Positions 6,531 to 12,816 of a stretch of DNA of 41,180 bases are shown one piece after another. How positions within the stretch are numbered: the stretch's first letter is position 1; the number at the start of each line of letters is the position of its first letter. The DNA is taken from the IMG/VR virus record IMGVR_UViG_3300042876_000489, positions 1 to 41,180 of that record. One strand, written 5' to 3'. The notes beneath the pieces are model-generated. The model searched no databases. It saw only the letters and a program-made list of their open reading frames with translations, and was not told the DNA's origin. The DNA comes from a virus. A program made the position numbers and the translations under genes.

Positions 6531-6781
6531 GAGGCGCTCCGGCTGACGAACGCCCTGGTGTCGGCATCCCAGCGATACGCGTTGCTCGATCCCGGCGCCT
6601 TGATGAAGCCTTCGACCGGCACCCACTGGTTGGAGTAGGAGTGCAGGCGGATGCGGGCGCACGTGCGGTCGGCGGAGATCCATGGTTCTGCGGACACGCG
6701 CCGGATGCGGTAGGCCGGGACGTCGTGCGGTGATGCCACGTAGCTGCCCTCGTGCAGGGTGGCGGCTTCGTCAACGGTCAT
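6527..6781 (-). CDS. Unknown 84-aa protein downstream of a G12 tract
   Basis: The start MTVDEAATLHEGSYVASPHD at 6781 is an ATG placed 5 bp after a run of 12 G on the coding strand. The protein looks like a small beta domain (YRIRRVSAEPWISADRTCARIRLHSYSNQWVPVEGFIKAPG). No family is recognised. Translation would be affected by the length of the G run: 11 or 14 G would fuse it in frame to the preceding micro-gene. Its stop is an ATGA overlap with the next start. Confidence 0.6.
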   Translation of the reverse strand: MTVDEAATLHEGSYVASPHDVPAYRIRRVSAEPWISADRTCARIRLHSYSNQWVPVEGFIKAPGSSNAYRWDADTRAFVSRSAS

Positions 6782-6863
6782 GATCGCCCCCCCCCCCCGC
6801 ATTCACGAACGCAGGGCGCACAGCCTGGGCGCAGCCCGCGGCGAGACACTGGGCGCTCGTCAT
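6771..6863 (-). CDS. 30-aa micro-protein ending in a G-run
   Basis: The frame reads MTSAQCLAAGCAQAVRPAFV and then NAGGGGDHDR. Its ATG overlaps the upstream stop as ATGA, which suggests a coupled gene. The final residues are encoded through the 12-G homopolymer and the gene overlaps the next start by 11 bp. With 13 G the stop would instead form the usual ATGA junction, so a one-base assembly error in the homopolymer is possible. Confidence 0.4.
   Translation of the reverse strand: MTSAQCLAAGCAQAVRPAFVNAGGGGDHDR
6787..6798. repeat. C12/G12 homopolymer at a gene junction
   Basis: Twelve consecutive C on the + strand lie just upstream of the start at 6781 and inside the end of the preceding micro-gene. 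Long G runs are prone to slippage and to sequencing error. A change of length alters how the two reading frames meet. Confidence 0.9.
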
Positions 6864-7141
6864 GCCACGGCCCTCTCATCCCGTCGCTTCGTCGCGAGGA
6901 TCGTCGTGACCGCGCGCAGCGCGTCCGCCTTGGAGCAGTGGGGCGTGAGGACCGACATCTCGTCGACGGCGTCCTCGAGTCCGCGGAGATACATCTCGGC
7001 GAGCTCGCTCGGGGTGCCGGCCTCGAGGTGCGGTGGCCCGCCATAGAGGCGCTCGATCGTGCAGCGGATCTGTGGGTCCAGTGAATTGAAGACCAGCTCG
7101 TCGGCGACGGTCGGCGTGGTGGAGCGGATCGCGCGGCTCAT
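6860..7141 (-). CDS. Unknown 93-aa helical protein
   Basis: The start MSRAIRSTTPTVADELVFNSLDPQI at 7141 is chosen because its ATG overlaps the previous stop as ATGA. A start 8 codons upstream would extend into that gene. The protein is mostly helical with SELAEMYLRGLEDAVDEMSVLTPHCSKADALRAVTTILATKRRDE. There are no metal or membrane motifs and no family is recognised. It lies near the attP-proximal end of the downstream leftward run. Confidence 0.65.
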   Translation of the reverse strand: MSRAIRSTTPTVADELVFNSLDPQIRCTIERLYGGPPHLEAGTPSELAEMYLRGLEDAVDEMSVLTPHCSKADALRAVTTILATKRRDERAVA

Positions 7142-7656
7142 GTGAGACCCTCCAGCCACTTCCACGGGATGCCGAAGACGCGCCGGCTATCGGCGACGGC
7201 GGCCACGCCCTGGGGATGGACGCCGAAGAGCACGAGCCCACGGTCGGTCTGCCGGAACATCGGCTGCAGACGACGCGGGATGATCGCACCCTGCACACGG
7301 CGATCGATCATCGGGAGCCGGGAGAACTCCGCCGCCTCGTGCAGCCGGTGCGCCCGGGCGAGATAGCGGCGCACGCGGGCCCATTGCCGCCCGGAGAGCC
7401 GTCCGCCGATGCCGCGCTCGATGGTGCGGCGCAGCGCGCCGTCGTAGCTGAACGAACGCTGCCCGACGTGCGACGCGCCCCGGCGGCGACGGCGGGTCTG
7501 CTGCTGGCCGGCCGGCAGCATGTCGCGCGAGACGGCCGCGCCGTTGAGCGGATAGCCCGCCGACGTGGTGACCGGGCCGCCGGCGGCGGGGATGGCGAAG
7601 CCGGCGATCGCGGCGACGGCCACCCGCATGAGGGTGCTGCGTGAGGTGGCACGCAT
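7138..7656 (-). CDS. Unknown basic 172-aa protein, first clear gene beyond attP
   Basis: The N-terminus (MRATSRSTLMRVAVAAIAGFAIPAAGGP) has a short hydrophobic segment that could be a signal or a single anchor, although the residues before it are basic and long for a signal. A basic segment TRRRRRGASHVG follows. The C-terminal half (RLSGRQWARVRRYLARAHRLHEAAEFSRLPMIDRRVQ ... GVHPQGVAAVADSRRVFGIPWKWL) is unrecognised. The start is ATG 7656 (GTG 7659 is the alternative). In an integrated prophage this gene would be close to one end of the element. Confidence 0.6.
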   Translation of the reverse strand: MRATSRSTLMRVAVAAIAGFAIPAAGGPVTTSAGYPLNGAAVSRDMLPAGQQQTRRRRRGASHVGQRSFSYDGALRRTIERGIGGRLSGRQWARVRRYLARAHRLHEAAEFSRLPMIDRRVQGAIIPRRLQPMFRQTDRGLVLFGVHPQGVAAVADSRRVFGIPWKWLEGLT

Positions 7657-7823
7657 CACGCCGCCCTCCAGGCCTGCCCGTCGCGTTCACGGGCGGTGAA
7701 CGTGACGCGGCGGCGGGAGGCGACCTGTAGGCGGCGGCAACCGAAAACCGCCGTTTTCGCGTGTCTGAAAATGCGTGACGTTTGGCGGCTCGTCGCGTCC
7801 GCTGTAGCGTCCTCCGCATTCAC
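7656..7823 (-). CDS. Possible 55-aa leader gene between attP and 7656
   Basis: A GTG at 7823 opens a frame with TAVFGCRRLQVASRRRVTFTARERDGQAWRAA at its end. It stops in a TGATG overlap with the next gene, which is the junction style of real genes here. There is no strong ribosome site, and the frame is also open upstream through attP. This is a weak call, offered because the coupling is suggestive. Confidence 0.25.
   Translation of the reverse strand: MNAEDATADATSRQTSRIFRHAKTAVFGCRRLQVASRRRVTFTARERDGQAWRAA
7742..7759. promoter_or_regulatory. Perfect dyad CGAAAAC-4-GTTTTCG near attP
   Basis: The arms CGAAAAC (7742-7748) and GTTTTCG (7753-7759) form a perfect 7-bp inverted repeat with a 4-bp centre. 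A longer GGCGG/CCGCC pair overlaps it. It lies between attP and the first gene of the downstream operon. It could be an operator, an integrase or excisionase arm site, or an RNA hairpin. Confidence 0.4.
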
Positions 7824-7878
7824 CCCACAACCATATAGTGGGCGATCATCACGATCATGTGATTGAGCGACTTCGTAG

Positions 7879-7921
7879 CCTGATAAGCGTGAGGTCCGAG
7901 GTTCAACTCCTCGATGGCCCA
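7879..7921 (+). other. attP: attP core: 3' part of tRNA-Ile(GAT)
   Basis: The + strand carries the anticodon loop CTGATAA (anticodon GAT) with the 3' anticodon-stem strand GCGTG and variable region AGGTC. A perfect T arm follows (CGAGG, loop TTCAACT, CCTCG), then acceptor strand ATGGCCC and discriminator A at 7921. The expected 5' half is absent: bases before the anticodon loop cannot pair with GCGTG. A tRNA 3' segment of about 43 bp beside an integrase gene is the standard form of an attP core that restores the host tRNA on integration. The host acceptor 5' end should therefore be GGGCCAT. No CCA is encoded here. The exact crossover limits need the host sequence. Confidence 0.88.
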
Positions 7922-7947
7922 TTTGTATCTCCGGTTGTATCATCACG

Positions 7948-8325
7948 TTAGAAGGTCCGTTCACGGCGCCCGTCCTCACCGACGGGCGCCGTGTCTGATT
8001 TTGCATGACAATTGCCCTCTGCTCGCGCGCTTTCGGCCCGCTGCAACCGCTCGATTTCCGCCACGATCAGCGCCCCTGCTTTCACGAGTTCGCGGACCCG
8101 ATCATGCGGTGTTGGTTTCCACTTGCTTGGCGACCACGGCCACACCGCCAGCAGGCGCGTGAACGCCTCACGGAAGCGCGGAGGCGCAGCGTAGCACGCC
8201 GCGGCCGAGGCCAGCTCGCCGTGCACGTACTGATCGTCCCGGTAGTCTGAGAAGTCCTCATCGGCGCGCTGCCGCAGGCGCTCCCACCTGATGGCGATGA
8301 TCGCCTTCGTGTCCCCTGGGCTCAT
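7948..8325 (-). CDS. Conserved phage accessory protein, 125 aa
   Basis: The protein starts MSPGDTKAIIAIRWERLRQR and shows YRDDQYVHGELASAAACYAAPPRFRE, then WPWSPSKWKPTPHDRVRELVKAGALIVAEIERLQRAE. The pattern GELA-AA-CYA ... WPW....WKP.....R.LVKAGALI.AEI-RL-R recurs in many temperate phages as a protein of unknown function. The ATG at 8325 overlaps the integrase stop as ATGA. It is the last gene before attP on the integrase side. Confidence 0.75.
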   Translation of the reverse strand: MSPGDTKAIIAIRWERLRQRADEDFSDYRDDQYVHGELASAAACYAAPPRFREAFTRLLAVWPWSPSKWKPTPHDRVRELVKAGALIVAEIERLQRAESARAEGNCHAKSDTAPVGEDGRRERTF

Positions 8326-9659
8326 GGCGACTCGTCCTCCGGCTCTTCCCGGATCCGTGCCAGGGCGTCGCGCGCCTCTTCCCGTGCGGGGCGCAGGTCG
8401 TCGTCGGCGTAGATCCGGTCCGCCATCTGCGTGTCGGCCCAGCCGCCCAGTTCCTTCAACGCGTCGCGGCTGATGCGTTCCTTCTTCGCCAGGTCCACGG
8501 TCACGCGTCGCAGTCCGGTCCATCCGCGGCCTGGCAGGTGCGCCACGCCCGCGAGGAACTCGTTCGCGGCCAGCATGTCCCGCAGCGTGCCGGTGCTGAG
8601 TGGGGCGCGCTGCGCCTTCGAGGCCGCCGTGGTACTCTTCCGCCCGCGTGTCTTCCGGGCCAGCGCCATACCATAGAAGAGCGGGTAGTCGACGCCGTGC
8701 TCGAGATAGGCGCGCTCCAGCTCGTGCAGGTAGCCGCCCGGTGCGGTGGCACGCCAGAACTCGCGCACCTGGCCGGGCGTCAGCAGGCGGGCCGCGCCCT
8801 TCTTATGCTTGCGTCCGACGGTGCGCAGGTCGAACAGCCCCGTCTCAAGCGTGAGGCACGAGCGCCGCGCGCGCGCGACCTGCCCGAGGCGCAGTCCGGC
8901 GCCGAGCTGCAGCATGAGATCCCAGCGCGGATCCACATCCTTCGCCGTGCGCAGCAGCGCCCGCAGCTCCTCGGTCGTGTAGCGCGGTTGCTGGACGACG
9001 ATGGCCTGCTCGCCGATCTCCTCGATGTCCTCCTGCAGCTCCGTGCGCCAGTGCTCCCACGGGAGCCAGGCGACGGGCGGAATCAGATCCTCCTCGCGCA
9101 GCCAGGCGGCCACCGTCAGCACGCGGGCCACCGTGACCTCCGTCGCACGATGGCCGCGCACGCCCTGCGCGCGCAGCGCCCGGAACGTGCTCCGCCAGAG
9201 CGCACGAAAATCGCCCTTGGTCAGCGCGCCCCACGTCTGTTCGCGGCCCCACACCGCACACGCGCGCGTCAGGGCATGCGCCATCTCGCGCCGGTACGGC
9301 TTGTCCTTTGGCCACTTCCCCCGGTGCGGATCGAACGCGCGCGCGAGCGCATCGCCGATCGTCAGCGCCCGCTTGGGCGGCGCCGCCGTCCCGGAGGCGA
9401 GTCCGATCAGCTCGTGGTACTTCGCCTTCGCGCGCGCCTTCGCCTCGTCCACGCGCTCGCTCAGCAGCCGGCCGCGTCCATCGCGCAGCGTGAGCCCCGT
9501 CGTGCGGGTGATGTCCCGCCGCGCGCCAGCGCGGGCGCCAGGCCGTGTGTCCGCGGTCCGCCAGTGCAGGTACACCACGCCGCCGCGCGTCACCGCCTCG
9601 TAGGCGGTCACGCGATTGGGGTGCTCCCCGAAGTGGTACGACCAGCCGGTTCGCGTCAC
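8322..9659 (-). CDS. int: Tyrosine-recombinase integrase
   Basis: This is a 445-residue site-specific recombinase that would integrate the phage at tRNA-Ile and, with an excisionase, remove it. Residues ~94-200 form the SAM-like core-binding domain and ~225-425 the catalytic domain. Visible catalytic positions are R257 in GAGLRLGQV, lysines in VGRKHKKG (284-287), R384 in WTGLRRVTVD, W407 in ELGGW (a usual His/Trp position) and the nucleophile Y417 in MADRIYADD. The first His of the classical HxxR box appears to be Thr381. The start is GTG 9659 because it overlaps the previous stop as GTGA. The frame upstream lacks protein-like character. The gene reads toward attP, as usual for tRNA-integrating phages. 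Confidence 0.92.
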   Translation of the reverse strand: MTRTGWSYHFGEHPNRVTAYEAVTRGGVVYLHWRTADTRPGARAGARRDITRTTGLTLRDGRGRLLSERVDEAKARAKAKYHELIGLASGTAAPPKRALTIGDALARAFDPHRGKWPKDKPYRREMAHALTRACAVWGREQTWGALTKGDFRALWRSTFRALRAQGVRGHRATEVTVARVLTVAAWLREEDLIPPVAWLPWEHWRTELQEDIEEIGEQAIVVQQPRYTTEELRALLRTAKDVDPRWDLMLQLGAGLRLGQVARARRSCLTLETGLFDLRTVGRKHKKGAARLLTPGQVREFWRATAPGGYLHELERAYLEHGVDYPLFYGMALARKTRGRKSTTAASKAQRAPLSTGTLRDMLAANEFLAGVAHLPGRGWTGLRRVTVDLAKKERISRDALKELGGWADTQMADRIYADDDLRPAREEARDALARIREEPEDESP

Positions 9660-10003
9660 GAGGCGCGACCGGCCGTGAAGATCGGGGGCCGCGTGCCGCG
9701 CTGGATCAGGTACTCCGCGCCGTCCTTCCGGCTCACGATGAGCCCGAGCCGGCACCACCGGCGCACGGCCTGTTCCGAGCGCCGATGCAACCGCGCGAAG
9801 TCGCGCGTCGTCACCTCGGTCAGCGCGTCGTCGTCGAGCGCCTCGAGGAGCTTCTGGCTGCAGCGGTCGAGGGTGTCCGCCACGGGATCGACGGCCGAGA
9901 ACTCGCGCCGGCGGGCGGCCTCGCCCTGCCAGCCGCGCGCCACGCTCTCCACCCGCGCGCGCAGCGCCGGCTCCGTCGTCATGATCCGCTCGGGTTCCGT
10001 CAT
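9656..10003 (-). CDS. HTH protein, probable excisionase or recombination directionality factor
   Basis: This is a 115-residue protein. A helical N-terminal region is followed by a MerR/excisionase-like winged helix: LTEVTTRDFARLHRRSEQAVRRWCRLGLIVSRKDGAEYLIQRG (residues about 61-103). The pattern T-RDFA-L...SEQAVRRW...GLI is that of the HTH_17 type used by many phage Xis proteins. It lies immediately upstream of int with a GTGA overlap, so both would be translated together. Xis identity is inferred from size, domain and position. A transcription regulator is the alternative. Confidence 0.65.
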   Translation of the reverse strand: MTEPERIMTTEPALRARVESVARGWQGEAARRREFSAVDPVADTLDRCSQKLLEALDDDALTEVTTRDFARLHRRSEQAVRRWCRLGLIVSRKDGAEYLIQRGTRPPIFTAGRAS

Positions 10004-10281
10004 GCCACTCGCCTCCGCATCCGGGTGATGACGCCGCGCAGCGCGGCGATCCGCCGATCCCGCCCCGCAATCCGCTCGCGATCGCCGTGGATGATCGTCT
10101 GCTGGTCCTCGACCAACTTGCCCAGGCGATCGCGCTCGGCGAGCAGCTGCACGAACGGCTCCGCCATGCGCTCGGTGGCGTCGGCGATCCGCTGCAGCGA
10201 TCCGCAGGTGATGTCTTCCAAGCAGGGCGCCCGCCCACCGGGCGTATCCCACCGCTGGCGTGATGCGTCGCGAAGGTTCAT
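10000..10281 (-). CDS. Small coiled-coil protein, 93 aa
   Basis: The sequence starts MNLRDASRQRWDTPGGRAPCLED. It then has a long charged helix, QRIADATERMAEPFVQLLAERDRLGKLVEDQQTIIHGDRERIAGRDRRIAALRGVITRMRR, consistent with a coiled coil. It has no catalytic or membrane features. ATGA overlaps at both ends place it in one cistron series with xis and int. The function is unknown. Confidence 0.65.
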   Translation of the reverse strand: MNLRDASRQRWDTPGGRAPCLEDITCGSLQRIADATERMAEPFVQLLAERDRLGKLVEDQQTIIHGDRERIAGRDRRIAALRGVITRMRRRVA

Positions 10282-10868
10282 GCGACACCTCGTTGCTGTG
10301 CGGGCTCAGTGGAGACATCATCGACGCCCGCCATTAGTTCACGGAACCGCTGCTGAATGGCGCAGAGCCAGCCCGCGCTGGCCGAGTCGTAGTAGTAGTG
10401 GATTGACTCGGAGATGTCCTCTAGGCCGGCATCGTGGTAGATCTCCGCGATGCTTTCGATCCCCTCTGCCTCCCACGCGAGGCGGTCGAGCGCCAGCCTG
10501 GCGGCTTCCTTGGTGATTGCACCGGAGCGACGCCCCTCGATGATGGCCCGCCGCAGGTCCTCGATCGCCTTCTCGAGCACAAACTCGCGACGGAGGAACT
10601 TCTCGCAGAGGTAGTTTTCCGAAAGGCGACCGGCAAACCACTCCCAGCCGTAGCCGAGGCATGAGATCACCCCGTTCTGTCCCGGGCAGAGGTCGCCCAT
10701 GATCACGATCCCCTCGCGGGTGAAGAGGAGGAGCGTGCTGCAGGTACGACCATAGCCAGGAATCTTGAGGTACCAGCCCTTCACCTGCGGCGTGTCGACG
10801 TGGACCTCGAGGACGGTCCGCGCCATCTGCTCGCGCATGTGGGGATCGACGTAGGTGCTCAGCGTCAC
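10278..10868 (-). CDS. Conserved phage protein of unknown function, 196 aa
   Basis: The protein shows VKGWYLKIPGYGRTCSTLLLFTREGIVIMGDLCPGQNGVISCLGYGWEWFAGRLSENYLCEKFL. This matches, in general form, a beta-rich phage protein seen in early regions of many temperate phages (GWYLR....T..F.L.......I-I-GDL......S..G.....F). The rest is helical (KAIEDLRRAIIEGRRSGAITKEAARLALDRLAWEAEGIESIAEIYHDAG). There is no known activity. Start and stop lie in ATGA overlaps. Confidence 0.7.
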   Translation of the reverse strand: MTLSTYVDPHMREQMARTVLEVHVDTPQVKGWYLKIPGYGRTCSTLLLFTREGIVIMGDLCPGQNGVISCLGYGWEWFAGRLSENYLCEKFLRREFVLEKAIEDLRRAIIEGRRSGAITKEAARLALDRLAWEAEGIESIAEIYHDAGLEDISESIHYYYDSASAGWLCAIQQRFRELMAGVDDVSTEPAQQRGVA

Positions 10869-11125
10869 AGGACCACTCCGAAGAACAGGCTGAGCGTCTC
10901 CGCCGCCTGCTTGACGGCCGTCGCATCATGCTCCTGCCCGTCGCGCAGCGCCGGGTGCGTCACGAGCCGCGCCTGACGCAGCGTCGCGCGGGCGTTGTCG
11001 ATGGTGAGCGGCATCACCACCACGGCATACTCGGCCAGCGTGCGGATGGCCTCGTCGACGGGCGAGGGCTGATCGCCGAGTACCACGGGCGCCGGCGCGG
11101 GGTCACACGACGCGTTGTTCATCAT
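10865..11125 (-). CDS. Unknown 86-aa helical protein
   Basis: The sequence begins MMNNASCDPAPAPVVLGDQPSPVDEAI and continues with two amphipathic helices (RTLAEYAVVVMPLTIDNARATLRQARLVTHP and TAVKQAAETLSLFFGVVL). The start at 11125 fits an ATGA overlap with the upstream stop. No family is recognised. Confidence 0.6.
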   Translation of the reverse strand: MMNNASCDPAPAPVVLGDQPSPVDEAIRTLAEYAVVVMPLTIDNARATLRQARLVTHPALRDGQEHDATAVKQAAETLSLFFGVVL

Positions 11126-11358
11126 GGGACGAGCCCGAGTCGGCGCGCCGCCAGGTCCGCGATCGCGGCAGCCATGGTGCCGCGGAAGTCCGGGCCGTGC
11201 GCGATGCCGGTGCGATCGCGCGCGGACACGCACACCGCCCACGAGGACGCGCCGGTCGCGTCATGCGTGCGGACGCCGCTGATCGCAGAAAACGGCACGT
11301 CGTCCGGCGCCGGCGGCGCCTGCTGCGCGGTGGGAGTTGCATTCGGGGACTGCGACAT
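11122..11358 (-). CDS. Unknown 78-aa protein
   Basis: The first ~20 residues are Pro/Ala/Gln rich (MSQSPNATPTAQQAPPAPDD). The rest (VPFSAISGVRTHDATGASSWAVCVSARDRTGIAHGPDFRGTMAAAIADLAARRLGLVP) looks like a small alpha-beta fold. A GGGAG ribosome site lies about 8 bp before the ATG. Unlike its neighbours it has its own ribosome site and a 67-bp gap containing a hairpin upstream, so it starts a new translational unit. Confidence 0.6.
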   Translation of the reverse strand: MSQSPNATPTAQQAPPAPDDVPFSAISGVRTHDATGASSWAVCVSARDRTGIAHGPDFRGTMAAAIADLAARRLGLVP

Positions 11359-11412
11359 TATCGTTCTCCCTGCATGGGCTGCCGGTGGAAGCGCCGGCAC
11401 TCGTCGAAGGAT

Positions 11413-11438
11413 CCCCACAGGGCTGCTACCCTGTGGGG
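11413..11438 (-). terminator. Strong hairpin at the end of the 11426-11680 gene
   Basis: CCCCACAGGG (11413-11422), loop CTGCTA, CCCTGTGGGG (11429-11438): a perfect 10-bp stem. The TAG stop of the leftward gene (11426-11428) sits in the loop. The leftward transcript has no clear U-run after the stem, so termination may be partial or it may be a processing hairpin. On the + strand CTTTCGATTT follows. Confidence 0.6.
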
Positions 11439-11680
11439 CTTTCGATTTCTGGGGCTGTCGGCTGCACGCCGGCGTCGACGACATCAGGCGCGGCTTCCAC
11501 GTCCACCGCGGTGACGCCAACCACCTGCGCGATGGTCTCGAGGTTCGCGAGCTGCTGCGTCTCGGCCCGCAACTGCGCGGAGAGCTCCACGATCCGCCGG
11601 CGCGACCGGCTGATATCGGTCGCGACCGTCGCACGACTCGTGCGAATCGTCTCGGCCGCAGGCACGGCAGGGGCAGTCAT
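11426..11680 (-). CDS. Unknown 84-aa protein with helical core
   Basis: The start MTAPAVPAAETIRTSRATVATDISRS at 11680 is chosen for its ATGA overlap with the upstream stop. The central region SRRRIVELSAQLRAETQQLANLETIAQVVGV is a likely short coiled coil, followed by an acidic Ala/Val/Pro tail. The stop codon lies in the loop of a perfect 10-bp hairpin. The function is unknown. Confidence 0.6.
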   Translation of the reverse strand: MTAPAVPAAETIRTSRATVATDISRSRRRIVELSAQLRAETQQLANLETIAQVVGVTAVDVEAAPDVVDAGVQPTAPEIESPTG

Positions 11681-12006
11681 CGCGCGGTCCGTGGCAGGAA
11701 GCACTGCGTGAGTCGTCCTGTCCGACGGTCGATGTGGCGATGAATGCCCAGCACGTCATACTCAAAATCGAAGTCACGCGCTTCGAGGAGGCGCTCGAGA
11801 TCGAGCGGCGTGCCGTTGAGATGTGCGGCCGTGAGATCCATGGTGAGCGTGGCGACATCAATCTCGAGATCGGCGCAGAGGGGCATCGCGCGCTGCACGA
11901 TCTTCGCGATCAGCGTGGCTTCCTCGCGCGAGGTAGCCCAGTTGATATAGCCGCGCTTGGCGGCGCGCTGATGCTTCGGTGCCTTCGGTAGCGTCTTCGC
12001 CTTCAT
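11677..12006 (-). CDS. Conserved phage protein (DUF6874-like), 109 aa
   Basis: The core GYINWATSREEATLIAKIVQRAMPLCADLEIDVATLTMDLTAAHLNGTPLDLERLLEARDFDFEYDVLGIHRHIDRRTGRLTQCFLP closely follows a well-conserved phage protein with the signature TSREEA-LI-KIV-RA ... MDL-A-HLNG-PLDLE-LL-AD-F-F-HDV-GI-RHIDR-TG-L---F-PR. From memory this is the DUF6874 type, of unknown function, common in early regions of temperate phages. The ATG at 12006 overlaps the upstream stop as ATGA. Confidence in conservation is high. The family number is from memory. Confidence 0.75.
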   Translation of the reverse strand: MKAKTLPKAPKHQRAAKRGYINWATSREEATLIAKIVQRAMPLCADLEIDVATLTMDLTAAHLNGTPLDLERLLEARDFDFEYDVLGIHRHIDRRTGRLTQCFLPRTAR

Positions 12007-12524
12007 GCGCGCCTCTCGATCTGCCGCAGCGTCCGGCGCGCCGCGTGCGCGGTGGCCAGGTCCACGAGCGCCTCGCGTTCCTTGGCGTCCGCCAGGGCGG
12101 CCAGTGCCCCCGGCTGGCGCAGGTCGATCAGGCACTCGGCGCGATCCTCGGCCCCCTCGAGCTCGACCCCGCGCTGCAGCAGCTCCTCGAGCGAGACCGC
12201 GCAGGATCCGGCGGCGTCGCGCACGTGATGGATGACGGCCACGGCAAAGGCCAGCAGGTCGCGCTCCGGGGCGCCGTGGGCGGCGAGCTCGTCAATCTCC
12301 TCCAACAGCCGCTCAAGCGCGCTCGGCTGCTGTGTGGTGCTCCGGGCGCGGCGGTAGTGCGCGTCGCGCAGGTCGCTCGTGGCGCGGAGTCGGGTCCGGG
12401 TGCAGGGCCCAACGGCCAGGGCGTAAGCACGACACGCGCGCTCTTTTCTCAGGTCGGCGCTCGCGGGGGGGATGTAGCGCCCGACCGCGGCGCTGCTACG
12501 CCGGGGGACTGGTTGTAGTTGCAT
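12003..12524 (-). CDS. Unknown 173-aa early protein
   Basis: An Arg-rich N-terminus (MQLQPVPRRSSAAVGRYIPPASADLRKERACRAYALAVGP) precedes long helices: ALERLLEEIDELAAHGAPERDLLAFAVAVIHHVRDAAGSCAVSLEELLQRGVELEGAEDRAE and PGALAALADAKEREALVDLATAHAARRTLRQIERR. It is the second gene after the leftward promoter candidate and has its own spacer of 69 bp. A regulatory role is possible from position only. There is no recognised domain. Confidence 0.6.
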   Translation of the reverse strand: MQLQPVPRRSSAAVGRYIPPASADLRKERACRAYALAVGPCTRTRLRATSDLRDAHYRRARSTTQQPSALERLLEEIDELAAHGAPERDLLAFAVAVIHHVRDAAGSCAVSLEELLQRGVELEGAEDRAECLIDLRQPGALAALADAKEREALVDLATAHAARRTLRQIERRA

Positions 12525-12593
12525 GGGGACCTCGAAGGGGGAGAAGGTGCAGCGTGATCAACAACGCGCGGGGACCACCAGCCGGGGCCGTGT

Positions 12594-12785
12594 CTATGCG
12601 GCCGGCTGCTCTTCTGTCGAGGGCGGCGGCATCGCGCCGCGCACGAGCCGCGCGATGTACTTCGAGCGCGTGAGCGCCTCGCGGCGGGCCTCGCGTTCGA
12701 GGCGCGCGGCCTCACCGGCGGGGATCCAGAAGGTGATCGGAACCCCTCGGTCAGCGAGCTTTCGGTGGGGCGTGGAGGCGGCCAT
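12594..12785 (-). CDS. Ribbon-helix-helix DNA-binding protein, 63 aa
   Basis: The start MAASTPHRKLADRGVPITFWIPAG at 12785 gives a compact protein. VPITFWIPAGEAARLEREARREALTRSKYIARLVRGA has the strand-helix-helix pattern of Arc/MetJ-type ribbon-helix-helix proteins (beta strand ~15-20, helices ~23-35 and ~39-48). It is the first gene leftward from the divergent promoter region and faces the HTH repressor gene, a position typical of a Cro-like or early-transcript regulator. That role is inferred. A relaxase accessory or antitoxin-type RHH is the alternative. Confidence 0.72.
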   Translation of the reverse strand: MAASTPHRKLADRGVPITFWIPAGEAARLEREARREALTRSKYIARLVRGAMPPPSTEEQPAA

Positions 12786-12792
12786 TGTTATT

Positions 12793-12802
12793 ACCTGTAG
12801 GT
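12793..12802. promoter_or_regulatory. Operator-like dyad ACCT-GT-AGGT
   Basis: A short inverted repeat lies between the divergent early genes, downstream of the leftward promoter candidate. The 9-mer CCTGTAGGT recurs at 13697-13705 upstream of the Bor-like gene. It may be a repressor site, but it is short and unproven. Confidence 0.35.
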
Positions 12803-12816
12803 AGGGTGCGCGGTTT

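Noticed and set aside
7656-8006. Open frame through attP with GHRGVEPRTSRLSG-like text
   Set aside because: That text is the reverse translation of a tRNA T arm and anticodon region, a common false ORF. Only the part from GTG 7823 is listed, at low confidence.
8538-10028. Long + strand open frame opposite int and xis
   Set aside because: Arg/Ala/His-rich text without any domain, opposite well-supported genes. Long antisense frames are expected at this GC content.
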